Shown here: piece by piece, positions 1 to 11,900 of the stretch
Position numbering within the stretch: position 1 is the first letter of the stretch
Layout: every line of letters starts with the position of its first letter
Source of the DNA: Mytilisepta virgata
Lineage: Eukaryota; Mollusca; Bivalvia; Mytilida; Mytilidae
DNA: 64,000 nt
Reading direction: 5' to 3'
NCBI GenBank assembly: GCA_028015205.1
Contig: CM051516.1
Location: 57,354,230-57,418,229 of the forward strand
Made by a program: the position numbers and the translations under genes
Notes under the pieces: model-generated
What the model saw: only the letters and a program-made list of their open reading frames with translations
Databases searched by the model: none
What the model was told of the DNA's origin: nothing

Positions 1-550
1 GGTCCTGTAGTTTTGAATTCAGGTGTCTCTTTTCTCCTTGCTATGATGGATAGTGATATCACCAGGGTAAACCTCAAAATTTCAATTATTAAGAGAAACA
101 TCTGGAAAAAATAAAATTGAGGGAGTTTGATAACTTCTCTTTATCTGTTATAGCCCTTAAGAGACTTGGGTTTTAAATTTCCATGGAACACTTTTGTGGC
201 CTGATCCTATCAATCACTGGTTAAGAAGGAGTTACAGATAGGGATGTCTATCCATAAGTAAGCAAATTCCGATCAAACATCCTGATAAAAAATACAATAG
301 GGGGTGCACAATGCCATAAGTACATAAGATTGTCTTCAAGTTTTATAGAAATCCATTCTAGTTGGATTAAGATCAGTTTTGAGAAAGTGTGACTAGAACG
401 TGGATGCAGGCAACAATAACAAATGACATAAGACAAAGGATAGTGATATGTGGAATCTCAGTTATTTTATTTATCCTCATCAAATTTTCTTAATAAAAAA
501 AACTCCAAAGTATAACGAATAATCTTTTACTTTTGTATATATTTAGTTAC
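1..550. other. Intron or 3' region with no identified feature
   Basis: This should hold the intron after exon 15 of the VWA gene. I looked for an acceptor and terminal exon on the minus strand and found none that I could defend. Confidence 0.4.
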
Positions 551-679
551 CTTCCTTTTCATCCTTCGGCCTCTTGACCTAGATCTTGACCTTGATCTGC
601 TTCGAGATCTTTGGTAATCATCAAAATCATCCTCCCCTTCTGATGCACTGAGAGTTATTCCATATCTTTCTGTCTCTTT
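551..679 (-). CDS. VWA gene exon 15 (RS-dipeptide tail)
   Basis: 129 bases: KETERYGITLSASEGEDDFD, then six consecutive Ser-Arg dipeptides and GRRMKRK. RS tails are typical of nuclear RNA-processing factors and are phosphorylated by SR kinases (known); a function here is only inferred. No stop codon before donor GTAACT, so translation continues past the left edge. I could not identify the next exon in bases 1-550. Confidence 0.83.
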
Positions 680-3600
680 CTGAAATAGTAAATTTCACAG
701 TGCAACTAGAATACTGTGATGTGATCATCACAAAGGGCCCTTCTGCATATATACTGTTGTAGAGAACAGAAAAATATTTCAAGTGACTGATAGGGCATTG
801 TCAATGTACAACTTCCACATAAACTCGGTTAAAATAGATAAAAAATTGGATGAGAAATAAAAATTTTAAGCATCCTGCAAAATGGCTAATTTTGGCTCCT
901 TTAATCCCTTTTATCTCTGCCACAACAAAAGAAATAAAAAAAACCTTGACTAACTTTTATTGTTTTTTTTTACGAAGAACCATAAAAATCAAAATATGAT
1001 AAGAAAAAAAGTTTCAAAAATTAAGATGTGTCCCTTTTTTGGTCCCTAATATCTCTAAAAAGGTAAGACATTGTGAAAAATGGATCTTATATATAAAATT
1101 TTGTCCAAGGAACATCATAAACCAAAAATCATAAAAATCCAATGAAAATTTAAGAAGTTACACCAAAATTATAAAACAAGAGGCTCCCAAGAGCCTGAAT
1201 CGCTCATCTGTTATCTTTTGTGTACCAGTAGATCTTGCATCAATGATTATTTTTGCTCTTTAATGTATAGTCGCAATTTTCTCCTTAATATTGACCTGTA
1301 CAGCTAAAATATAGAATCCTGAACCCAAATAGATATGGTTGCTAGGACTTTTTCATCTTTTGCTATGGACTTTTTCAATGACCTTGACCCTTGACTTTTC
1401 TTTTTGACTTGTAAAGGTAAATTATAAGGTCCTTAACTCAAATATATATGGTTGCTAGGCACTTTTTCATTGGTTGCTATGGAAAAAATGTGAAAAATTG
1501 TCTTTAAAGGACAAAAACTCTTATAAGGGGTCAATTGACAATTTTGGTCATGTTGACTTATTTGTAGATCTTACTTTGCTGAACATTTTTGTTGCGTACA
1601 ATTTGTCTTTATCCATAATACTATTCAAGATAACAACCTAAAACTGCAAAATTTCCTTAAAATTAACAATTCAGGAGCAATAACCCAACAATGGGTTGTC
1701 CAATTCATCTGAAAATTATGACTGGTAGATCTTGACCTGTTGAACATTTTTATCCCATGTCAGTTTTCCTCTAAATGCTTTGGTTTTTGAAATATAAGCC
1801 AAAAACTGCATTTTACCCCTATGTTCTATTTTTAGCCATGGCGGCCATGTTTCTTGACAGCCAAGAAAATAAAACATAAACTTTAATCTAGATACCCAAA
1901 GGATCATTCAGACTAAGTATGGCTGTAATAGGTTCATTGGTCTCAGAGGAGAAGATCTTTGAAAAAGTTTACGCGGACGCCAAATGATGGCAAAAGCTCA
2001 CGTCCTTTTAGGACAGGTGAGCTAAAAAAACAGGAAAAAAAATGGGATGGGCCAGATCTCCTAAAATCAATACCAACCTGTATTTCTTTTTGGAGACCGT
2101 TGTAGTAAAATATCATAAGGATATGTTCAATAGAACAAAAGTAATTGAGCGGAAACCTAACTGTCTACAGATGCCGATGCCGACTCTGACGTACAGTCAT
2201 ATTAAGTCATTTCCCATATGGTTTCCATGGAAACTTTGAACAGCCACAGGTGTCTGGTGACCAGATGAATCTCAACCAAAAGTAGATCGTTTGTAGACGG
2301 TATTGCTGTCATCAATCCTGCAAAGTTTCAAAAAATTTCATAATGTATTTTCGTCGGAGAAGATTTTTGAAAACTGTCCAATAAATATCAAAAATGGCCT
2401 CTGACAGGCATTTTGTTCATCCAATCCGGAATCAAAGGTGGATCGTTTGTAGAGGTCCTTTCATACATCATTCCTACAAAGTTTGAATACAATTCGCCAT
2501 GGAGTTTCAGTAAAGAAGATAACAAGAGGCTCCCAGGAGCCTGAATCGCTCACCTGGTCCTTAAGCTTTAAGGGAGTCTTTCATGAGCTATTACCCCTAT
2601 AATGGATCATCTGACAACTTCGACCCAATTCAGACTTTTGTAGAGCTCAATGAGCTGATTGTTTAAGCAAACAACAGCTTTTCTCTATTGACAACAACTT
2701 AATAAGTACAAATTTCAAAAAAAAAATCAAGAAAAAGGGCAATAACTCCTACATGGGTGGTTACATCTTCTTCAAAATTTCAAAGCAGGTAGATCTTGAG
2801 GTGTTGAACACTTTAGCTTCCCATCAGAATTTTGATATCTGTCACCATTTTTGAGTTATTTGCAAAAAACTGCAATTTACCCCTATGTTCTATTTTTAGC
2901 CATGGCAGCCATGTTTTTTTACAAATCAAAAATCCAAACGATAGTTTAGTAGCACTCATGCCAAGGAACAACTACACTAAGTTTGGTTGCAATTAAACTT
3001 ATGGTGTAAGAGGAGTTAACGATTTTATTACAATGAATAAAGACTGCAAAAATGGTCAATTTTGATGATCTAAGGGGAATAACTCCTAAAAGGAATGAAC
3101 CTACAACTTCGATCCTGTTACAAATTTTGTAGATCTTTGTGTGCCTAACAATATGAAATTTAAATTTTTCAAATTTCCTTTATAGTATCCAAGATATTGA
3201 GCTTAATAAGTGCAAAATTTGGAAAAAATGCAGAAAAAGGGCAATAACTCCTACATGGGTCGTTGGATCTTCTTCAAAATTTCAGGGCAGGTAGATCTTG
3301 AGGTGCTGAACACTTTTACCCTATGCCAGAATTTTGATATCTGTTATGGTTTTTGAGTTATTTGCAAATAAAATGCTCCGCTGGGCGCAGCTAGATACGA
3401 CCGCAGATGTCGAACCCTGAATAGTTGGGGCAATTATGAACACAACATTCAAGCTTGATACAATACTGAATTTGGATTGTGAATAAATATTTGACACAGC
3501 ATAGGTTTCTGACACAGAATGAATGTTGTCTAAGAACTTAAAAATTTTTAATTTACCTATTCAAACCATATCAGTATTATTTGTTTTTATATATAAATCA

Positions 3601-6600
3601 GAAATAACCAATTTAAAATTTAAAATTGGGCACACATATCAATTTCTTGCTATTGCGCAATACTGTGTAATTGAAAATTTCTTCAAATATTTGACACATA
3701 ATAGGTTTCTGACACAGAATAACTGAAATCAAAGAACTTAAAATTGGTCATATGATTTGAATTTATATTCAATTTTTTGCTTCTTGTGCAATACAATATG
3801 TTGTGGGGAATTGCCCCCCCCCCCAAAAAAAAATAATAATTTACCCCTTTTTTTAGCTTTTGTGCAATACACTATGAAGTTGCACATTGACCCCCCCCCC
3901 TCCCAAAAAAAACCCAAAAAACAATAAAATTTATTGTAACCCCCCCCCCCCTTTTTTTTTGCTAAAAAAAATTTGAAATTTTCTTTTTAATTTATGAAAT
4001 ATGAAATGAGAAAAAATTACCCCCTCCCCAATTTCTCATTTACCCCCCCCCACCCCCCAATTTTGTTTTCAACCCCCCCCCCCCCCCTGTTTCTTTATAC
4101 TTTGCAACCATAACAGCCCATTTAAATACACCATAACATATTAAAATAGAAAATGAGATGACAAATTTTAAATATACATAATTTAAAAGCAGTTTAGATA
4201 AGATAAACAAAAAAGCTTCATCAGCACATTTTATATTGGCAAATTTCCAATGGAATTTGTTAATAATAAAGTTTTGATAACAGGGCACACATATCAATTT
4301 CTTGCTATTGCACAATACTGTGCAATTGAAAATTTCTTCAAATATTTGACACATAATAGGTTTCTGACACAGAATAACTGAAATAAAGAACTTAGAATTG
4401 GTCATATGATTTGAATTTATATTCAATTTTTTGCTTCTTGTGTAATACAATATGCTGTGGAGAATTGCCCCCCCCCCCTAAAAAAAAAAATTTACCCCCT
4501 TTTTAGCTTTTATTTTGGACCCCGATTTGGACCAACTTGAAAACTGGGCCCATAATAAAATAAAATGCTCCGCTGGGCGCAGCTAGATACGACCGCAGAT
4601 GTCGAACCCTGAATAGTTGGGGCAATTACGAACACAACATTCAAGCTTGATACAATACTGAATTTGGATTGTGAATAAATATTTGACACAGCATAGGTTT
4701 CTGACACAGAATGAATGTTGTCTAAGAACTTAAAAATTTTTAATTTACCTATTCAAACCATATCAGTATTATTTGTTTTTATATATAAATCAGAAATAAC
4801 CAATTTAAAATTTAAAATTGGGCACACATATCAATTTCTTGCTATTGCACAATACTGTGTAATTGAAAATTTCTTCAAATATTTGACACATAATAGGTTT
4901 CTGACACAGAATAACTGAAATCAAAGAACTTAAAATTGGTCATATGATTTGAATTTATATTCAATTTTTTGCTTCTTGTGCAATACAATATGCTGTGGAG
5001 AATTGCCCCCCCCCCAAAAAAAAATAATAATTTACCCCTTTTTTTTAGCTTTTGTGCAATACACTATGAAGTTGCACATTGACCCCTCTCCCAAAAAAAA
5101 AAAACAAAAAACAATAAAATTTATTGTAACCCCCCCCCCCCCCCTTTTTTTTGCTAAAAAAAATTTGAAATTTTCTTTTTAATTTATGAAATATGAAATG
5201 AGAAAAAATTACCCCCTCCCCAATTTCTCATTTACCCTCCCCCCCCCAAATTTTGTTTTCAACCCCCCCCCCCCCATTTCTTTATACTTTGCAACCATAA
5301 CAGCCCATTTAAATACACCATAACATATTAAAATAAATAAAATGCTCCGCTGGGCGCAGCTAGATACGACCGCAGATGTCGAACCCTGAATAGTTGGGGC
5401 AATTATGAACACAACATTCAAGCTTGATACAATACTGAATTTAGATTGTGAATAAATATTTGACACAGCATAGGTTTCTGACACAGAATGAATGTTGTCT
5501 AAGAACTTAAAAATTTTTAATTTACCTATTCAAACCATATCAGTATTATTTGTTTTTATATAAAAAAAATTAATAATTTACCCCTTTTTTTAGCTTTTGT
5601 GCAATACACTATGAAGTTGCACATTGACCCCCCTCCCCAAAAAAAAAAACCAAAAAACAATAAAATTTATTGATAACCCCCCCCTTTTTTGCTAAAAAAA
5701 ATTTGAAATTTTCTTTTTTAATTTATGAAATATATTAAAAATTTCTTCAAATATTTGACACATAATAGGTTTCTGACACAGAATAACTGAAATTAAAGAA
5801 CTTAGAATTGGTCATATGATTTGAATTTATATTCAATTTTTTGCTTCTTGTGCAATACAATATGCTGTGGAGAATTGCCCCCCCCCCCCCCCTTTTTTAG
5901 CTTTAATTTTGGACCCCGATTTGGACCAACTTGAAAACTGGGCCCATAATAAAAAAACTAAGTACATGTCTAGATTCAGCATATCAAAGAACCCCAAGAA
6001 TTCAATTTTTGTTAAAATCAAACTAAGTTTAATTTTGGACCCTTTGGACCTTAATGTAGACCAATTTGAAAACGGGATCAAAAATTATGAATCTAAATGC
6101 ACGGTTAGATTTGGCATATCAAAGAACCAAAATAGTTCAATTTTTGATGAAATCAATCAAAGTTTAATTTTGGACCCCGATTTGGACCAACTTGAAAACT
6201 GGGCCCATAATAAAAAAATTCGTAAGGGTTCCGCGGAACCCAGTGTCTCGCCTACTTTTGATGTTGTCTATATTTTCAGTGTGATAGGTGAATCCACATA
6301 ATAGAATGCAATGTTAAGTCCATTTATACGTAATGGCTGACAAATTTTAAATATACATAATTTAAAAGCAGTTTAGATGAGATAACCAAAAAAGCTTCAT
6401 CAGCACATTTTATATTGGCAAATTTCCAATGAAGTTCATTGACCTATGTATTGAAGATTTCTTGCTATTGTGCAATACTGTGCAATTGAAAATTCCCCCC
6501 CCCCCCAAAAAAAAATAAAATAATTTACCTCTTTTTTAACTTTTGTGCAATACACTATGAAGTTCCACATTGTCCCCTTCCCTCCCAAAAAAAAATTAAA

Positions 6601-8865
6601 AAAAAAAAAATTATTGTAACCCCCCCTTTTTTTCCTAAAAGAAATCTGAAATTTCCTTTTTAATTTATGAAATATGAAATGATAAAAAAATTGCCCCCTC
6701 CATAATTTCTCATTTACCCACCCCCCTAAATTTTTTTTCAAACCCCACCCCCCCTTTCGTTTGATACTTTGCAACCATAACAGCCCATTTAAATACACCA
6801 TAATTTATTAAAATAGAAAATGACATCATAGTCATGGATGGTAAATTTTAAATATACATAATTTAAAAGCATTTTAGATGAGATAAACAAAAAAACTTCA
6901 TCAGCAAATTTTATATTTCCAAATTTCCAACGAACTTCATTAAACTAAAGATATTGGCAAATTTCCAATGGAATTTGTTAATAATAAAGTTTTGATAACA
7001 GGTCACACATATCAATTTCTTGCTATTACACAATACTGTGCAATTGAAAATTTATTGAAATATTTGATACATAATAGGTTTATGACACAGAATAAGTGAA
7101 ATCAAAAAACTTAGAATTGGTCATATGATTTGAATTTATATTCAACTTTTTTCTTCTTGTGCAATACAATATGCTGTGGATAAATGCCCCACCCCCCCCC
7201 CCAAAAAAAAAATTACCCCTTTTTTATCTTTAATTTTGGACCCCAATTTGAACCAACTTGAAAACTGGGCCCATAATAACAAAACTAAGTACAAATCTGA
7301 AATGAGAAAAAAATTTTCCCCACCCCCCGCCAATTTAATATTTACCCCATAAATTTTGACACCCCCCCCCCCCCCCCACTTTCCCTTTTTCAAAAAAAAA
7401 AATCTTTCCCTCAAGATAATGTCATAATCCCTATTCAAAATTATCATGAAGTTTGCAAACATAATTAAACATTTAAATACATCATTGAAGTCTTAAAATA
7501 AAAAATGACATATGGCTAAAATTAATATTAATTCATAGTAAGTTCTAAAAATAAATTGACAGCTATAAATCACCCCAAAAACAATCAACATTTCTTTATA
7601 CATAATTGAATCATACACAATATTTTACTTTAAATGTGTTTGGAATGTGTTTGGATTACCTTCCTTAGCCCACCAAGCTAATATCATAGATTTCTATTTA
7701 TTTATACTACAGTTATTGTGCAAAAACCAAGAAAAATGCTTATTTGGGCCCTTTTTTAGCCCCTAATTCCTAAACTGTTGGGATCAAAACTCCAAAAAAT
7801 GATCATAAACCTTGTGTTAAAATTTCATAGATTTCTATTTACTTATACTAGACTTATTGTGCGAAAACCAAGAAAAATGCTTATTGTACCCTTTTTTGGC
7901 CCCTAATTCTTAAACTTTTGGGACCAAAACTCCCAAAAACAATCCCAACCTTCCTTTTGTGGTCATAAACCTTGTGTTTAAATTTCGTAGATTTCTATTA
8001 ACTTATACTACATTTATAGTGCGAAAACCAAATGTCTACAGACTGCGACGGACGACGGACGACGACGACGACGACGACGACGACGCCAACGTCATACCAA
8101 TATACGACCGCAAAAATTTTGCGGTCGTATAAAAATGACATCATAGTCATGGATGGCAAATTTTAAATATACATAATTTAAAAGCAGTTTAGATAAGATA
8201 AACAAAAAAGCTTCATCAGCACATTTTATATTGGCAAATTTCCAATGGAATTTGTTAATAATAAAGTTTTGATAACAGGGCACACATATCAATTTCTTGC
8301 TATTGCGCAATACTGTGTAATTGAAAATTTCTTCAAATATTTGACACATAATAGGTTTCTGACACAGAATAACTGAAATAAAGAACTTAGAATTGGTCAT
8401 ATGATTTGAATTTATATTCAATTTTTTGTTTTTGTGTAATACAATATGCTGTGGAGAATTGCCCCCCCCCCCCCAAAAAAAAAATAATTTACCCCCTTTT
8501 TAGCTTTAATTTTGGACCCCGATTTGGACCAACTTGTGTCAGATATTTTCATTACGTTATTGATTGGATTTTCATACTTTTAAATTTTGCTGCTTCAGAT
8601 CATTAGCCGTGCACTTTTTGTCAGATATTTTCATTACGTTATTGATTGGATTTTCATACTTTTAAATTACCGCCACCATCCCCACCTCTCTCCTTTTGTT
8701 GTCAGTGCCTCTGGGGATTATATGGTCATGTATTAGTAATTTGCTGTATATACATGTACATATTGCAGTAATTTTATAATTCTTAAATTCATACATTGTA
8801 TTCACTTTTATTTTTAGTTTAGATATTTGTTTCTTTTGAACCATGTGTTCAAAATGTAATGTTTA

Positions 8866-8924
<59 letters not shown>

Positions 8925-11900
8925 TTACTTCTCATGCTGACGTATGAGTTTCTTTTATATCTTCTCATGCTGACGTATGAGCTCTTTTTTCCCCTTTTTT
9001 TCCTAAAAGAAATCTGAAATTTCCTTTTTAATTTATGAAATATGAAATGATAAAAAAATTGCCCCCTCCATAATTTCTCATTTACCCACCCCCCTAAATT
9101 TTTTTTCAAACCCCACCCCCCCTTTCGTTTGATACTTTGCAACCATAACAGCCCATTTAAATACACCATAATTTATTAAAATAGAAAATGACATCATAGT
9201 CATGGATGGTAAATTTTAAATATACATAATTTAAAAGCATTTTAGATGAGATAAACAAAAAAACTTCATCAGCAAATTTTATATTTCCAAATTTCCAACG
9301 AACTTCATTAAACTAAAGATATTGGCAAATTTCCAATGGAATTTGTTAATAATAAAGTTTTGATAACAGGTCACACATATCAATTTCTTGCTATTACACA
9401 ATACTGTGCAATTGAAAATTTATTGAAATATTTGATACATAATAGGTTTATGACACAGAATAAGTGAAATCAAAAAACTTAGAATTGGTCATATGATTTG
9501 AATTTATATTCAACTTTTTTCTTCTTGTGCAATACAATATGCTGTGGATAAATGCCCCACCCCCCCCCCCCAAAAAAAAAAATTACCCCTTTTTTATCTT
9601 TAATTTTGGACCCCAATTTGAACCAACTTGAAAACTGGGCCCATAATAACAAAACTAAGTACAAATCTGAAATGAGAAAAAAATTTTCCCCACCCCCCGC
9701 CAATTTAATATTTACCCCATAAATTTTGACACCCCCCCCCCCCCACTTTCCCTTTTTCAAAAAAAAAAATCTTTCCCTCAAGATAATGTCATAATCCCTA
9801 TTCAAAATTATCATGAAGTTTGCAAACATAATTAAACATTTAAATACATCATTGAAGTCTTAAAATAAAAAATGACATATGGCTAAAATTAATATTAATT
9901 CATAGTAAGTTCTAAAAATAAATTGACAGCTATAAATCACCCCAAAAACAATCAACATTTCTTTATACATAATTGAATCATACACAATATTTTACTTTAA
10001 ATGTGTTTGGAATGTGTTTGGATTACCTTCCTTAGCCCACCAAGCTAATATCATAGATTTCTATTTATTTATACTACAGTTATTGTGCAAAAACCAAGAA
10101 AAATGCTTATTTGGGCCCTTTTTTAGCCCCTAATTCCTAAACTGTTGGGATCAAAACTCCAAAAAATGATCATAAACCTTGTGTTAAAATTTCATAGATT
10201 TCTATTTACTTATACTAGACTTATTGTGCGAAAACCAAGAAAAATGCTTATTGGACCCTTTTTTGGCCCCTAATTCTTAAACTTTTGGGACCAAAACTCC
10301 CAAAAACAATCCCAACCTTCCTTTTGTGGTCATAAACCTTGTGTTTAAATTTCGTAGATTTCTATTAACTTATACTACATTTATAGTGCGAAAACCAAAT
10401 GTCTACAGACTCCGACGGACGACGACGACGCCAACGTCATACCAATATACGACCGCAAAAATTTTGCGGTCGTATAAAAACTAAGTACATGTTTAGATTC
10501 AGCATATCAAAGAACCCAAAGAATTCAATTTTTGTTAAAATCAAACTAAGTTTAATTTTGGACCCTTTGGACCTTAATGTAGACCAATTTGAAAACGGGA
10601 CCAAAAATTAAGAATCTAAATGCAAGGTTAGATTCGGCATATCAAAGAACCCCAATAGTTCAATTTTCGATGAAATCAAACAAAGTTTAATTTTGGACCC
10701 CGATTTGGACCAACTTGAAAACTAGGCCCATAATAAAAAAACTAAGTACATGTTTAGATTCAGCATATCAAAGAACCCAAAGAATTCAATTTTTGTTAAA
10801 ATCAAACTAAGTTTAATTTTGGACCCTTTGGACCTTAATGTAGACCAATTTGAAAACGGGACCAAAAATTAAAAATCTAAATGCACGGTTAGATTCGGCA
10901 TATCAAAGAACCCCAATAGTTCAATTTTCAATGAAATCAAACAAAGTTTAATTTTGGACCCTTTTGGCCCCTAATTCCTAAACTGTTGGGACCAAAACTC
11001 CAAAAATCAATCCCAACCTCCCTTTTGTGGTCATAAACCTTGTGTTTAAATTTCATAGATTTCTATTTACTTATACTAAAGTTATTGTGCAAAAACCAAG
11101 AAAAATGCTTATTTGGGCCCTTTTTTAGCCCCTAATTCCTAAACTGTTGGGACCAAAACTCCCAAAAACAATCCCAACCTTCCTTTTGTGGTCATAAACC
11201 TTGTGTTAAAATTTCATAGATTTCTATTTACTTATACTAGAGTTATTGTGCGAAAACCAAGAAAAATGCTTATTGGGCCCTTTTTTGGCCCCTGATTCTT
11301 AAACTGTTGGGACCAAAACTCCCAAAATCAATCCCAACCTTCCTTTTGTGGTCATAAACCTTGTGTTTAAATTTCATAGATTTCTATTAACTTATACTAA
11401 AGTTATAGTGCGAAAACCAAATGTCTTCGGACGACGATGCAGACGACGACGACGACGCCAACGTCATACCAATATACGACCGCAAAAATTTTGCGGTCAT
11501 ATAAAAACTGCAATGTACCCCTATGTTCTATTTTTAGCCATGGCGGCCATGTTTTTTTACGAATCAAAAATCCGAACGATATTTTTGTACACATAATGCC
11601 ACTAAACAAATGTACCAAGTTTGGTTGCAATTGGACTTATGATGTCGGACAAGTTAACGTTTGAAAAATTGTTAACAGACGACGACAGACGACGACGACG
11701 ATGGACGCCAAGTGATGGTAAAAGCTCACATGGACCTTTGGTCCAGGTGAGCTAAAAATGTGAAAAGTTTACGGACAACCGGATGATGGTCGACAGACGT
11801 AATGCGATGACAGAATCAAGCTCACTTGGCCTATAGGCCAGTTAAGCTAAAAATGCATCTGAGTATCTTTAAGTTTTTCACTTATTAAAACAACTGTACC

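Larger units (their letters stand above)
5338..8130 (+). repeat. Innermost copy within block A
   Basis: Starts after CATATTAAAATA of the second-level copy, which resumes with AAAATGACATCATAGTCATG after 8130. It contains a chimeric middle (6218-6340) that is not found in other copies. Confidence 0.75.
4561..10475 (+). repeat. Second-level nested copy within block A
   Basis: Begins directly after CCCATAATAAAA of the outer copy. The outer sequence resumes with AAAAACTAAGTACATG after 10475, restoring the motif CCCATAATAAAAAAACTAAG seen in uninterrupted copies. Confidence 0.8.
3369..11502 (+). repeat. Composite repeat block A: three nested copies of one family
   Basis: Three copies of the 5' end (TAAAATGCTCCGCTGGGCGC at 3369, 4561 and 5338) are followed by three copies of the 3' hairpin (ending at 8130, 10475 and 11502). 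The order is ((( ))). Removing the inner copies leaves an outer element of about 2.2 kb (3369-4560 + 10476-11502). Inside are poly-C/poly-A junctions, 258-bp units beginning with GGACCCCGATTTGGACC, and units containing CCTAATTCCTAAACTGTTGG. Before the 3' hairpin is a (GAC)n tract. No transposase or RT is visible, so it is non-autonomous. It interrupts another repeat (2524-3368 / 11503-11756). Confidence 0.85.

Noticed and set aside
1..70. Possible next exon of the VWA gene
   Set aside because: An open stretch (ARRKETPEFKTTG) exists on the minus strand but there is no polypyrimidine tract or AG acceptor in front of it.
1178..2026. AAGAGGCTC family as Helitrons (ending CTAA after a hairpin)
   Set aside because: The 3' CTAA is suggestive, but no 5' TC start or A/T insertion site could be shown, and several copies end differently. 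Left unclassified.
3523..3726. Identical 67-codon plus-strand frames ([20 protein letters not shown]...) at 3523, 4715, 23467 and 43027
   Set aside because: These lie at the 5' end of the composite repeat and are identical only because the repeat is young; there is no protein signature.
5867..6301. 144-codon frame reading through block A
   Set aside because: It runs through tandem repeat units and poly-C; the N-terminal PPPPPP comes from a C tract.
8040..8095. CRISPR-like or coding meaning of the GAC-rich tract
   Set aside because: It is a simple-sequence tract of variable length without spacers; the organism is a eukaryote.
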